64,000 nucleotides of DNA, from positions 1,659,372 through 1,723,371 of the forward strand of contig CM035314.1 of the NCBI GenBank assembly GCA_002900995.3, read 5' to 3'. Shown piece by piece: positions 11,281 to 23,489 of the stretch (position 1 is the first letter of the stretch; every line of letters begins with the position of its first letter). The translations under genes and the position numbers were made by a program. Below the pieces are notes generated by a model that worked only from the letters and a program-made list of their open reading frames with translations, made no database searches and was not told the origin of the DNA. The stretch comes from Ganoderma boninense (lineage: Eukaryota > Basidiomycota > Agaricomycetes > Polyporales > Polyporaceae).

Positions 11281-13155
11281 GCGAGAAAGGGATAGGAGAC
11301 GAGCAACTGAAAGGCAGGAAGTCTAGGCGAATATGTGGTTCGAGTCCGTAACTGTAGTATGCGAGGCTCCGCAGAGCTGTTGTACCAAAGGAACGAGCAA
11401 CATGATAGGCAAGCGTAATATGTAGCGTAAGTGTGGCATCGGAGGAACTGTCCCGCCCATCTGTGCTGTTAACGTCTACCAGGATCAACCGCGGGTCTCA
11501 CACGGAAATCGAATAGAGGATTTACGGAGTGCAGGCACGACGTGGAGCGCATGCGCGAGATGCACTCGAACTCTTCGACCGAGATCGTGTTGTTCTCTTC
11601 TGAGAGATGCCTGACCATACAACATGTCAGGAAATGCACACCCCGGAATGGATGGAGACGGAACGCATCTCGAGGCTGCAGCCTAGCCTGAGCTCATGAA
11701 AAACTATGGGATATGGCACTCATCTCACGTTTTGACCGACTGACTCGTCATGGCACAGGAATTTTGACCCACTGAATGCGGGTCATGCACGACAGGAATG
11801 TGGAACCTCTTCACGAGTCTCCATCCGAGCACGCCCATTGACACGTGATAATGATGTCTCATATGTGTAGAAGTCGGGAGGATGTGCAGATAGCTGCGTT
11901 CGATGCGCGACAAGCTTGTGACCTCCGCATGCCACAGAAGTCGCTGGAGGAGGCAAGAAAGATGACGAGACGTTGAAAGCGAGGGAAACAGTAACAGACT
12001 AGGTCATTCTAGTCGTGGAATATGGTCGAAGACAACCAGGGCGATGGAAAATGAAGCGACGGAGCGAGGATGATGAGCGTGTCCAAACAAGGAGCGAGTT
12101 CCTTCTGGGCAAGATCGGCCGACTCCGTCGCCACGTGGCAGTCCTATTTCTTCACCCGTCTGTTCTTGGCGCTATCCCCGCTCGCATCCGTTGTTCGGGG
12201 TTTCCAAATTCAGAGAGAATACACACACAGAGGTCAGCCATCCGATCTGTGTTGAGTGGTTTGAATTTGTGGAAATCGCCGCACTCAGGACAATTGACAG
12301 GATATGGTGTGCAGGATGTCAAATGACTTCGCCGCAGCGCTCGAACATCCTCATCTCTGGCCAATCGTAGACGTAATATTGTGTTGCATAAACGACCCGT
12401 GGTTAGCCAAGTGTTCCTACGCATTTACTGGCTTAGGCAACTTCCGTGAGGTTAACGTTCTGGAGAAACGAGAGGGATGCACGCTTGTTGGCGCCCCGGC
12501 CCAGCTTGCATTGAGCACGGTAGCGTAGTACTTACCGGGGACCGCTCCTTCCACTGTGTTCTCGGTAGTACTAGTACTACGATAAGTCGGTACTGTTTGA
12601 CGTCCGACAACGTTTTCGGCCTTCACTCTGGTAATCAACTCTGCCCCGCCCAGTCCGAGTCAAGAATATACTCAGACTTAAACGTCGGCACTAAATGGAA
12701 GGTCCGGACGCCATTTGCGCACCAGTAGCGACCATAACTTGGGTCATGACCGCGGAGCTCGTTGATAACGGACACTTGAACGGGGCTCCAAAACTTCGAG
12801 CATGGAATCGTCAGGGAGAATCATGATGAGCTTCTCGCCGCTCCGAGTCGCCGCTGGTAACGGCATCAGCGGGGTCCTTATCTCGGAGGGCCGTGAATCC
12901 ACGAAGCCTCGCTGCCCCGCGCGTGAATGTGACAAATGGCACATTGTTGCTACATCGATACATAGACTACGGAACTACAATCTATCGTGATGACATGCTG
13001 GGTCGTATTCGACTCGTGAAACCGTGTAACTAAGAACATTTTAACGATGAGTGTACAAGACGGATGCGGGGACCGGAAAAACGACGTTTGGTATTGTGAG
13101 AGCGACAATGTCCAGACGGGAGCCAATGGCGGGAGAGGGAAGCGAGAGTCGGCCC
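11281..13155. other. Intergenic region, no gene seen
   Basis: About 1.9 kb between the peptidase (+) and the 3' end of the transporter (-). Only short unsupported frames are present. No RNA gene, inverted repeat or tandem repeat was noticed. Confidence 0.45.
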
Positions 13156-14781
13156 TCACCCGGTCTTCGCCTTCATGTGCCTCCAGAGCGTGATGAACAT
13201 GATGTAGCCCACCACGACGCACGCGAGCTGCACGCCGATGTACTTGATCATGCCCACCTTGACCCCCGCGCCGCCGAACACCGCGCCGGTGACGCGCCCC
13301 GTGTAGTTGCTGTACTGGATCATGAGGCTGATGCGGTTGTTCCACTCGCCAGGCAGCTGCTTCGACATGAGCGAGAGCGTGACTGTGCTCGCGACGTTGA
13401 ACCCGAGCGCGATGAGGAACCACGCGAACCACAGCGTCCCGAACGTGACCCTGCGGCCCTGGATGATGCCGACCGCGAGCAGGAGCCCCGCGACGCCGAC
13501 GGACGTGCCCATCGCGAGCGTGTGCCGGTCCTGCACGCGCCGCGCGAGCGCGAGGTTCGCGATCAGGAACGGCATCGTGCAGATACCGCCGAGCGCGATG
13601 AGGTTCCCCGCGGCGTAGGGGGAGAAGTTGAACGGGTTCGAGGGGTCGTCGGACGCGGTGTAGATGGGCAGGTTCGCCTCCCACGCGCCGAGGATGAAGA
13701 ACGTCGTCATCGCGAACCAGCACATCGTCGCGCACACGCCCTTCTGGTACCGCGTCATCGTCAGGCGGTGGTGCTGCGGGGCCGGCGAGGGCGCGCGCCG
13801 CGGGGCGGACGCGGCGGTGAGGTTGGCCTCCTGGATCGCGGCCTCGACGTCGTCCTTCTTCTCCTCGTACGAGCCGGCACGGGTGACGGGGGAGGGGATG
13901 GAGCGGGGAGGAGAGGTGCGCTTGTTCCGCGCCTCCAGGGGAACGTCCTCGAACCAGATGCAGGCGGCGATCCAGAACAGGAGCCAGCACCCGGCCATGA
14001 CCCAGCCGGGGCTAGTGTACCCGTTGAAGATCCGGTTGCCGAAGCCAACCTTGTACCTGCAGGTAGGGTCAGGTCAGTGGGGAGCCTAGCACGCGAAGGA
14101 GACGAGGGCTTACAGGAGACCGCCGAAGAAAGGTCCTGAGCTGAAGCCGAGCCCTTGGCAGAGGACGAGCCATCCAGCGAGAGTCGTCCGCCGACGGACG
14201 CCGACGATCCGGGGGTCCGAGCAGTACCGCTTGTTGTACATCCAGAAGGTGTAACCGAGACCGCATACCATGCGCCCGATGAGGATGAGGTAGAGCCAGT
14301 TTGCATAGTATGCGAGGCCATATAGGATGTTTCCGACGAGCATGGAGGCGCACATGAGATGCAGCGGGCGCGTGTAGACGGCTAAGAGTCGTCAGCCTGC
14401 AGCCCAACAAGGATGAGTCACGGAATTCACGACTCACTTTTGTCGATCCATGTAAGGGGAAGAAGTGTGAGGAAACCGACGCCCGTTGGGATGCCAATGG
14501 TCAGACCGGAGAAGGTGGATGAGCCGCCGAGGTATTCTGCGTATTCATTTGATGAGGAGACGACGATGAAGAAGGTGTTCTGGAGGAGAACATTCATTGT
14601 AAGTGGCTACTCACTGCGAGGCGAATGAATACACCCATACCTGAAGCAACACATTCGAAAAAATGACGATGGCCAGGGACGACCTCTTTGGGAGCATGAA
14701 CTCGTCCTCGATGTCAGAGCTGACGGTAGCCTCATCGACTTGCCTCAAGCTGTTCTCTGTTGATGTCGAGCCGCTCTGCAT
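13156..14781 (-). CDS. MFS transporter, 12 membrane segments
   Basis: Integral membrane transporter of the major facilitator superfamily. Four exons on the minus strand: 14781-14641, 14579-14438, 14381-14114 and 14056-13156, giving 483 residues. About twelve hydrophobic segments are visible in two halves of six. TM1 is around SLAIVIFSNVLLQNTFFIVV, TM4 includes GRMVCGLGYTFWM, TM7 follows a roughly 70-residue cytosolic loop rich in charged residues, and the last is VQLACVVVGYIMFITLW. The acidic N-terminus before TM1 (SSDIEDEFMLPKRSS) and the central loop are expected to face the cytosol. It resembles the fungal MFS group annotated as SPX/YCR023-like or lysosomal MFSD8-like; the substrate cannot be named. 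Start is the first ATG (14781); a TTG further upstream extends the frame without added conservation. Confidence 0.88.
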
Positions 14782-17700
14782 TTTGATTTTCGGAGAAGCC
14801 AAACGGCTAGCTGGGGAGGAATGGGACGAGACGGGGACGGAGACGTGAGCCTGGCAGTGACGACGCCATCATAGCACGCTCGTCAGGTCTATAAGGCGGT
14901 CAGCAGAGTGAGCGTCAACAACGAAGTCTGCACAAACGGGTAGCGCGGTTTCAGCTAATACGACTATAAGAGGGAGCGGAAGAGGAGGAGGAAGGCAAGG
15001 AAGAGGCGGAGCCCCGAGCTCGCGACAGTCACGCTGCACGCGCCCAGTGGCAATGCCCCAAGCGCGGGAGAGTGGGGTAGGCGCCGGGGCGTACGTACTT
15101 GCCCGCGTTCCACCACTCGCGTCCGCAGCCTCCTCCGCCAGAACACGCCCAGCACCATTCCCCACTTCCGGCACTCGGCCTGCGATGTGCGTGCTCAGGC
15201 TTCCATACAACTCCGATCGTCGCTGCCCACGGCTCCTTCCACGAAACGTGCGAGGTCCTCGGCTACTAGCATACGTACACGGCATCGCAGCGGGCACTTG
15301 GCGGGACATTGCGACTTCGAATCATTAATATTCCACACCTCAGAAGAATCTGGGCCATTGATACGGCGACAACTGTACCAGGAGCTGCTATCCGTTTACA
15401 CTAGTAGTCTAAGGTGAGCTCGTAACAACGACTATTCGTTTTCATTTACCTTTATCACGCTGTGGTGCTTTGCTTTATCTCGGAAAATGAGGACAGCTTC
15501 CATGCCCTCATTTTGAAAGTGTATCCTTACGCCTGTTTCACCCCGGACGCCAAAGACCACGCTGACTTGATGGGCGGAAGACACGGCTGCCCTTCGCAGG
15601 CGACCCGTTCATGGCGGAGTGGAACTCTCGCTCGACCGCGTTCCGCTCGCGGAAAGGCGGGAGGCCACTGTCGGCCGAGCACTCGGGTAGAGCGCGAGCT
15701 AAGATTTCTTTCCTCTTTGAGATTTCTCGGGACCGCGCTGGTCGGGACACATATGGCTGCAGCTACTCGGGCTTTTTACTCGGTTGGAAATTGGCTCTCG
15801 GTATCCCGTTGGCCAATCTGTTGTCCAGTGCCCACGAATCTGGGGATGGAGTGTGGAGAAGCCATGTCGTCCGACGTCCGGGGGTGCTCACCAGTACTGA
15901 GTCTAGTTCAATTTGACAAGCCGCCCCTTAGACCCTCCGGTGTAACAAACCAACGTTCGGAGATGCTGCCCATGGCCGTCGCACACCGGCCGCATTTAGG
16001 CACTGGAGGCCGTTTCTGGCAGCTGTCTCTGCACTTTCAATTCATCTAGCGCCTTCTGCTTTGTGGCGTCGTATCCGCACTTAGGTGTGCCTTCGGATTT
16101 GTGCGTCTGGTTCCACTGGCCGTGCCGCCCGAGGCCTCGTTTGGACGCTGACTTGCTATATCCAGCGAACAGATTCGGTGGGCCGCTCGAGGAGTCTTAG
16201 ATACCACTTTACCCTGGCGCTGGCGCTGGCAGGGCGTCCACAACCTCTTCGAAGGCCTTGATTGGAACCGGTGTATGCGCATCACCAAGGGGCGCCATGG
16301 TCCTATCGTCAACATATTCTCTCAAGAATCCGAAGCCAGAGAGTGTTCTATAACTTAACATCTTCGACAGGGACCTCTTGGTTTGACGCGGTACGTCATC
16401 GTTGTATCGCTTGCATACATCCTCCGCTCCGTGATGCAGGTCTGACCTCTGCTTTGGGGCGGGACTCCGCCCACACCGTAGTTTCAAGTCACACGTTTTG
16501 CGCTGAGGCACTTAGATACCTCGTAGCGTTGTACCGGCGTGACGAGGGTGTGGTCGACTTTCTCGGGCCTCTCGCGTTGTGCGTGTTCCCTCGATGATAA
16601 GGAACACGTCGTCGCAGGGAATGCGGGAGAGAAGATCCAGTCTGCGACATGCCGCGACGTCGGCGAATATGTCCAGCGCCGAGTCAATTGGCACGCGGGT
16701 GCGCGCGTTCCCTGCCTCCCGTCGTCGTGTGCAGTATTTAGGTCGTGCCCGTGAAAACGTCTGCGGCGTACTCGGGGTACCAGCTTGATACTCCTGCTCT
16801 GGGTGGATGGTAGGAGGTGCTGTGAGGTACCAACATTCACTCCCGTTATGAGTACGCCGGAGAGGGCTCCGGGCACTGGGCCTCGTGGGTATCTCATCTT
16901 TGTCAGTTCCCGCAAATATGTTTGGGAACTAGATGCCATCGTATGAACTATTCGACGACCGAGATGGCTTTGCCGTGAGGAGGCTGGGTGCATATGATTA
17001 TCGGGTTACCGTCCCTTTATGTATCAGCAGCCCCGTGTGTACGTAACCGACCGCTACGAGTACACTGTCCGTGTTCTTCCCTAGATTCAAGCGAGGCGTC
17101 CGCATTGACCTCGCGATTTGCCGAGAAGGTGTGTAACCCATGGAAGGGCATCAGAGGTCCTATGCTTTGGTTGTCCGGCATGCCGGTGGGGGCTGAGGGT
17201 CAGTCGCGATCGAGCCGGTACTACTCAGATGAAAGAGAAGCAAAATGCGCACCCCATTTGAGCCAAGACCTCCGAGAGGCTGTCTTCTTTGGAGGCAGTT
17301 AAGTCCTCTCTGATTTTCGACGTACAGGATATGTTACCACAAAGCGGTCATAAGAGAAGACATGCAACCGTCGACTCACTCAGAACGCCCGCAAAGCCCT
17401 CCATTGCCAACACATGCGGGAGCTGAGTCTGAATGCACACAAAGGCGCTCGAGCGGAGTTTGAAGACATCGATGGCGCGCGTGACAACAATGATCGAGCG
17501 CCAGGTTTCAAGCAGTGGTTCAACCACAGAACCCAACCAGAACCCAACCAGCGAGGGCACCGTCGGTGCACAGCTACATTGCGTGCAGCTGTAGGCTAGT
17601 TCATTTCTTCTTACCCGTCTCTATGTTTGAGTTGGCACTGAAGTGGCTCGATTGTGATTATGACAGGACATTCAAGTTTCAACCACGATCCCGACCTCGG

Positions 17701-17851
17701 TACGTTGGGTCAGAAGCGCCAGTACTACCATTGTCTCGCGTGCTTTTGTCCTGATTAGTCGAACAAAGGAACCTCGCATAATTCTCCAAGCCCGCCCATA
17801 TAAAAGGACAGCCTCCTTCCTCCCCCTTCGTGAGTAACAACTTCAACCATC
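14782..17851. other. Long intergenic region between divergent genes
   Basis: About 3 kb between the transporter (-) and the FunK1 kinase (+). No gene is recognised. A minus-strand stretch at about 16,500-16,940 has some coding character (for example SALDIFADVAACRRLDLLSRIPCDD), but no start, intron pattern or motif that I can support. The last 60 bases are the kinase promoter. Confidence 0.4.
17799..17806 (+). promoter_or_regulatory. TATA box of the FunK1 kinase gene
   Basis: TATAAAAG lies 53 bases upstream of the ATG at 17852 and is followed by a CT-rich leader, matching a canonical fungal core promoter. Confidence 0.6.
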
Positions 17852-20694
17852 ATGCTCAACCACTCTCAACCCGATCCCCTTCCTGCCGCTCCTGTCGATC
17901 CTCCCCACGACGCCGATGCCGTCGAACGCGGTCATATCACTCCCCCTGCGACACCCACCAACCTCGCCAATAATGTCATGGACCACAACCACACGCCCGC
18001 CCGGCCAGGTATCAACGCCACTCAACTCGGACCTAAGCCTCCGCAAGACAAGAACCTCCGCCCGTTGTACACTGGTGTGGAAAAGATGGAACACAACCTA
18101 CACGAGGTGTCTCTCGATGAGATGTTCAAGACCTATCTGGACTGCGGCGGTGAGCCAACCGCTGAAGACCTGGCAGCATTCACGTACTATGACGAGGACA
18201 AGCTTAAAACGGTAGCCAGAGAATCGGGCCTGGGGCCGATGATCGTGAGTGGTTCACATTTTCGCCGCATGTTCACGATCACGATCTGAGGGAGTGTGAG
18301 GCAGTGCATGATGGGTAAGTCGGTGGCCGACCGTCAGGGTGGGCGCGAGACAATCCGATTCTGCGACATCTCCGACTCTCGGCCACGGACCTCCGCTGGG
18401 TCCAAGTATTGCAACAGCCGCAAGCGGAAACCCACCGATGGGGAAGAGGATTCTGAGGCACTCCAAGAGGGTACAAAGGGCAAGTCCCAGAGCTACGGCA
18501 CCACGCCCGATATCGGAATCTACCTCAACAACGAGCGTACGGGCACACTGCTTATGCTCACTCCCGAAGAGCGGCAAAAACGCGCGAGGAAGGCGAAGAA
18601 GGAGACGAAGAAGGAGACGGAGACGGAGAAGGAGAAGGAGAAGGAGAGCAACGAAGCTCATCAGGCCTGGCTCGCCCACCGATCGTGGAGCGATCTCGTC
18701 GCATTCTTCGAGGCGAAGATCGACCACACCGCCTGTGCGTTTGAGTTCACTAACCCAACCACCCGCTTCGTGCGCGACGACACCGATGGCGGGGAGAAAT
18801 CGCTCGGCCAGTTCCTCGAGTACCTTGCCCAGATCCTTGCTCACCAACACCGCACGCATCTGTTCGCCGTCTACATCTACAAGAACCAGACGCGCCTCGT
18901 GTTCGCCGACCACTCGGGCGCAGTGGTCTCGGAACCTTTCCTTTACGGCTCTCCCGACCACCCGAAGCTTCACATCTTCTTCTGGAAGCTTGCGTGCATG
19001 TCGAACAAGGAACGCGGGTTCGACGAGAGCGCGACGCTCGCCGCGGATGCCGACGTCCGCGCCATGCGGGAGTACGCCGACAAGGAGGACAGCCCCTATC
19101 TCCAGGCGCAGGCCTACTACGCCCTCTCCTGGGACCCCGAAGCGACAGAGGGCAAGAAACTGAAGTCGTTTGAGTGGCCGATGCATCAGCTCTCTGTCAA
19201 GAACAGGACGGTCTTCGTCGGCCGTCCTTCCTTCGCGACCCACTCGCTCTTCGGACGTTGCACGCGGGGCTACGTGGCGTTCGAGAAGGTGCAAGAAGGC
19301 GGCAAGACGTCGTGGTGCCTCCGTTACTTGAAGGATTGCTGGAGGGTGAAGGACGCCGACAAACGCATCCTTGCGGAGCACGAGGTGTACGATCGGCTGC
19401 GCGAGAGTGGGGCTGCTGAACGCGTCCCGACCTGTCTCGCATTCGAAGACGTGGTTTGTGCAAATGGCTCCCACCAAGAGACGAGGCTCCACAAGATCGG
19501 GGGCCGTACACAGCATCCCCGCCGCCACTACCGTATGCTTATGGCCGACGTGTACCGACCGCTGTCTGACTTCAGCGACTTCCGGGAGCTCGCGGAGCTC
19601 CTCCGGGATGCTCTACAGGGTGAGTCCATCTCCACGAGTTGTTCCATAGGTCCATTTGTATTGACTGTGTGAATGCAGCTCACAAGGATGCATGGGAGAA
19701 GGCTGGAGTCCTCCACCGGGACGTTAGCTTCAACAACATCCTGATTCACGAGTTCAAGGAGGGCAGCAAGACTGTTCGCAGAGGCATCCTGAGTGACTGG
19801 GACCTCTCGAAGTACAAGGAGCATATGTCTGATGCGGGACCGAGGCAGCCTGACCGCACGGTACGTCACCCGTCCCAGTTCGCCGAGTCTCCCGTAAGCC
19901 GCTGCTGATTCCTGTTTCATCAGGGAACCTGGTACTTCCGCTCGGCGGTGCTGGGGAGGTACCCGCGCAAGCCATACGAGGTCTCGGACGACATCGAGTC
20001 ATTCATCCACGTCTACCACTACTCCGTTCTCCGCTTCCACAGAACGGACATGACCGAGGATTTGGAGGACCACGTCAGGCTCATATACGGGCGCGCCATC
20101 ATCCGACCGGAAGATGGTGCACATTTGGGAAGCGTCACCAAGTTCAAGCACATGCGCTCTGCGGAGCCCTTCATCACGGTTGAACGCAATGCGACCCTCC
20201 AGGCCGTGCTTGATTTGCTTGCCGGCCTCCATTCCCAACACTACGCTACCATTGACAAGGCGGAGTATGATCGCATGTACGCGATCGTCGACCAGCTGCA
20301 GCCCGCCAACAGTTCCGCAGAAGCGGAACAACAGGACGCCAGAGGAAACAACCAAGGTGGCGGCAAATACGGCCAGCGGTTACGAGCCGCGCTCAAGACT
20401 CGAAAGGCTTCGTCTGCGCCTCCTGGGAACAGGACTTTGAACGATCATCGCGAGCTTTTAGATCTCTTCTCGGAAATCGGCTCCGACGAGTGGGACAAGT
20501 GCGATTTGTCGAAGAGCGCGATAGATTTGTTCAAGATTGCGGGACTGGCGCCTCGCGGGAACAACGGCTTCTCTTCTTCCCAAGGCCTCTCGTCTCAGGA
20601 TGCCACGCATATGCAGAAGAAGCGTAAGGCGAACACGGGCTCTTGGCTCCCTTCTGTTGGCGAGAGCCAGGAGCCGGCTGGTCATGAGGGGTAG
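17852..20694 (+). CDS. FunK1-type fungal protein kinase
   Basis: Member of the fungal-specific FunK1 kinase-like family, expanded in mushroom-forming basidiomycetes. Four exons: 17852-18244, 18338-19619, 19679-19860 and 19924-20694, giving 875 residues. The N-terminal third is Pro-rich and variable, with a run of alternating Lys/Glu/Thr (KKETKKETETEKEKEKES, about residue 215-235). A likely nucleotide-binding Lys is in CLRYLKDCWR (about 460). The catalytic loop is VLHRDVSFNNIL (about 570), and the metal-binding DFG position reads SDWDLSK, as is usual in this family. The family motif GTWYFRSAVL opens the last exon. The C-terminus is low-complexity, Ser-rich and basic. The part from about 19,770 onward is duplicated downstream at 41,677-42,592. 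Presumed cytosolic or nuclear; target unknown. Confidence 0.93.
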
Positions 20695-20990
20695 ACGACG
20701 AATTCTTTGACAGAACAGCGAAGTGCTTCACGGTATGCTTCGGGCTTGGACTATGTACATTCATGTCATTTGTGTTGTTATCAATGCCGGTTCCTTGCTG
20801 AGCGACCTTCTGGACGTGCGAGTTGAGCGGCCGTTGCCAAACAGCCAGTGCCATATATTCTCCGTGCTCTTCTAACGGCTGCCGTGTTTCTTACATGTGC
20901 GAATACAAGAAGAACAGTCTAGTAGGACTCCAACTACTCACGTCTACATCTTTCAACTTCCGCACACACACGCCCTGCCCCCTACTCTCC
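20695..20990. other. 3' flank of the kinase gene
   Basis: About 300 bases without a gene. Closely repeated at 42,593-42,885, so it belongs to the duplicated block. Confidence 0.4.
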
Positions 20991-20997
20991 CCGCATC

Positions 20998-21120
20998 CTC
21001 ATCGGCGGTTGCATCATCGGTCTCACTACCGCATGGACGCTCCTCGACAAGGGCTACCATGTCACGGTCGTCGCCAAGGAGTGGGCCACCTTGGGCAAGG
21101 ATCAACTGCTAACAGTGGTC
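20998..21120 (+). pseudogene. Scrap of a D-amino-acid-oxidase-like FAD domain
   Basis: Reads LIGGCIIGLTTAWTLLDKGYHVTVVAKEWAT. This resembles the N-terminal FAD-binding beta-alpha-beta of D-amino-acid oxidases, in which a glycine-rich loop is followed by GLTTA and VTVVAK. No downstream oxidase domain follows; the 3' end of a minus-strand kinase begins within 40 bases. There is no ATG in frame immediately upstream. It is therefore a fragment left by rearrangement, and it is repeated with further indels at about 42,890-43,030. Confidence 0.5.
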
Positions 21121-21155
21121 ACCCGCTGGAGGGCGACACCCTAGATTATGGCGAG

Positions 21156-22624
21156 TCACGACCGCAAGATATTGTTCAAGGATCCATATCCGGTGCCGCG
21201 CCCGTCGCCTTGGAGCTCTTCATCTACCATCCCCTCTACCTGATCAACCCACAGGCGCACCCGCCGCCTGCGAAGCTCGTCGTCGCAGCACATCACCGCG
21301 GTGTAAAAGTCGTTGCGCAGCGCGCCCGCGCGATACACCTCGACCCACTCCGGCTGCACACGCGCCATCTCCTCGAGGAAGACAGCGCGCAGCTGCGTCT
21401 TCTCCCATTCCAGGAGGTGCTCGAAGTACATCGAGTTCGGGCGCCCGTCCTCGCCCCAGTCCCCATCCCCCTCTCCGGCGCCATGATCATCAACATGATG
21501 GTCACGGTTGCCTTCAGCTTCATCCTCGTCCGCGGCCTTGCCGTACGTCGCGGGGTCGGGGCGCTCCGCGCGATGCCGCCCGAGGAGGAACGAGGGCAGC
21601 GTGCACGCACGCCAGAGCGGGAGCGCAGAGACGCACTCCCAGTCGACGATGCCAGTGAGCGCCCCGGACGCGTCGACGAGGATGTTCTGGGACGAAAGAT
21701 CGTCGTGAAAGATGATCGTCCGCTCTGGGGCGCGTCGGGAGGCACGGGGGGGAACACGCGTGGGAGGAGGCGGGCGAGACGAGAGGCGAGCGCGTGCGTT
21801 TCTTGCGCTTCTTCGAACTCGTCCTCCGCGTCCGAGTCTGCGTCTGCATCGGCATGTGGGGCAGCACAGGAACGTCGATCGATGATCTTCGCGGCGTCGT
21901 TGAGGACGAACTGGAGGCACGAAGCCAGCCAGTCGTGGCTCGAGCAGAATGGGCCGCGCGGGACGTCCTGGTCTGAGTGGTCGTCCCAGAAGAACAGCAT
22001 AGACATAATCTGGCCGACGGTCTGCGACTCGGAGCTGGGCGCAGGGGCAGCGGACGCCGTGGGATCAATGGCCGCACCTGCAACGGGCGGATACAAGTTC
22101 CCGATTCCGGATAGAGGGTGGTCATGGAGCTTTGCGAGGACGCCGATGACGGTCTTGACGAGGGAGAGCTTAGCATCCCAACCCATACCTCCCCAGCGCT
22201 GCTCGAGCACGCTGCCGGAAATCTTCTCGATGATCATCCACTCGAAGCCCAGCCCGCCAAGCTCTGGTGGGTGCACGTCGGGATCATACGCTAGTACACG
22301 AGGGACGAGTTGTGATGCATGCGCGCGCACGAATTCGATGGTTGCAACCTCGCTGAGGGTCTTGAGGCGGGGCGCGACAGGGAGCGTGACACGGAGGAGA
22401 CATTCTCGCTCGGGGGTGTGGACGATATCATATAGCTGATTGAAGGCGCAGCGGGCTGATGGAGAGATGGCACAGGGGGTGTCCGCGGGAATGGAAAGGT
22501 GCTCCCGCGCGATGGATTCGAGGATGAGGAGAGAGGGCTCTGTGTTCCAGGCTGGCTCTATGCGTCCTAAGCGATCCTTCACCCAGAGGACGTCGCGACG
22601 AGGCGCGGGAGAGTTGAGAGACAT
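21156..22624 (-). CDS. APH-like (aminoglycoside phosphotransferase fold) kinase, with frame slip in a C run
   Basis: Small-molecule or protein kinase-like protein of the APH fold, about 490 residues. From the N-terminus: CLLRVTLP (nucleotide-binding strand), IEFVRAHASQLVPRVLAYD, GFEWMIIEKISGSVLEQRW (hinge), then an acidic insert DADADADSDAEDEFEEA. The catalytic motif HDDLSSQNILVD and the metal site IVDWE follow. All key residues are present, but the reading frame changes at a run of seven G on the plus strand (21746-21752); five or eight bases would keep it open. The duplicate in unit B has five G at this point, so the slip is most likely a sequence error. Substrate unknown; fungal APH-fold proteins are not usually antibiotic resistance enzymes. 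Stop at 21156-21158. Confidence 0.8.
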
Positions 22625-23111
22625 ACCAGAGTGTTTGTCGTTTTTCGAAGGACGGTCGAGATGCGTGCCGCTTTATGCAGTCCAGGCTTTGAAGTTTGAA
22701 TGAGAGTCGGTCTGAGTCTTGAGACAGCAAGAATTCTGTCGGTGACTTGATTGCGATGGCAGAGCGTGACTGTCGCGGGCGGGCCGCCCGTTGCCGAGGA
22801 GCAGTGAGGAGCTCAAGTACTGCCGCGACTTGTCTTCCTCTCAGACCTCTCCAGCTGAACCGACTATAACCCAATCATTGCTCTCTCACCTGGTGCGAGA
22901 GTATGGCACTCAATTAACCTGCTCTGGATTATTGAAGTCTTCTAGGGACCGGCCACACTGCGATGAGCATCACAGTGGCTTATTCCCGGGCGATCCATAC
23001 CTTCTCAGAAGTCCTTCTTTCTATATATTACGACATCTTCCTTCCATACCACGCCAAGTAGGGAAACATCTGACTCCGTGCAAGAGTAGGCAATTGAACT
23101 TCTCTTTCACA
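22625..23111. other. Divergent intergenic region
   Basis: About 490 bases between the kinase start (-) and a 41-codon ORF (+). TATATATT at about 23020 could be a TATA element for the rightward ORF. It is repeated with scattered differences at 44,519-45,021. Confidence 0.4.
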
Positions 23112-23237
23112 ATGTACTCATTCTCTTCCGGGATAGGTTTTCGCCGCATCGCCAATACTCCACATGATAGTCCGAGCGGCCCCCGACCTCCTGCAAATTC
23201 ACAGGAGTGCCAGCTGGATAGCTTCTTTCTTCCATGA
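23112..23237 (+). CDS. Conserved 41-codon ORF, unknown
   Basis: Encodes a 41-residue peptide starting MYSFSSGIGFRRIANTPHD and ending DSFFLP. The frame, start and stop are kept in unit B (45022-45147) with five base changes: three silent and two conservative (Asn to Ser, Leu to Val). A TATA-like TATATATT lies about 90 bases upstream. There is no signal peptide, no membrane segment and no CaaX end, so it is not an obvious mating pheromone. It may be a real small protein, an upstream exon of a longer gene or chance. Confidence 0.35.
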   Translation: MYSFSSGIGFRRIANTPHDSPSGPRPPANSQECQLDSFFLP

Positions 23238-23489
23238 ATCTCGTCCTCTATTCTCTGTGCAGCTGTAAGCAGCTGTCGCCTGTGGGTCGTGGCGAACGTG
23301 GCGACGTTTGGAGGGGGGGATATATGAAGGCCGCTCATCACTTCTAATATGTGGTCAGACTCGCCCTCCCGGCCATCGTATCTTGATCTTCTTGCGAGTC
23401 CGTCTTATAGTACGTATCATCGTTGCACATTCACACTTCTTCGACTTCTTGAAAGCTAATCCGTTTTCGATAGCCACACCCTCAGAGCC

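Noticed and set aside
12950..14139. Very long open frames opposite and out of frame in the transporter exon
   Set aside because: Arg/Pro/Ala/His-rich shadow frames caused by high GC3; the minus-strand frame with membrane segments is the real one.
16484..16993. Minus-strand open stretch with protein-like residues (ALDIFADVAACRRLDLL)
   Set aside because: No convincing start, splice pattern or family; the two overlapping frames both look partly plausible, so no gene was called.
20823..22439. 538-codon plus-strand open frame
   Set aside because: Antisense shadow of the APH-like kinase; no motif, atypical composition.
21293..22624. Antibiotic-resistance gene
   Set aside because: Although of the APH fold, fungal genomes carry many such kinases and nothing ties this one to aminoglycosides.
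23112..23237. Mating pheromone precursor
   Set aside because: Short peptide of suitable size but lacks a C-terminal CaaX box.
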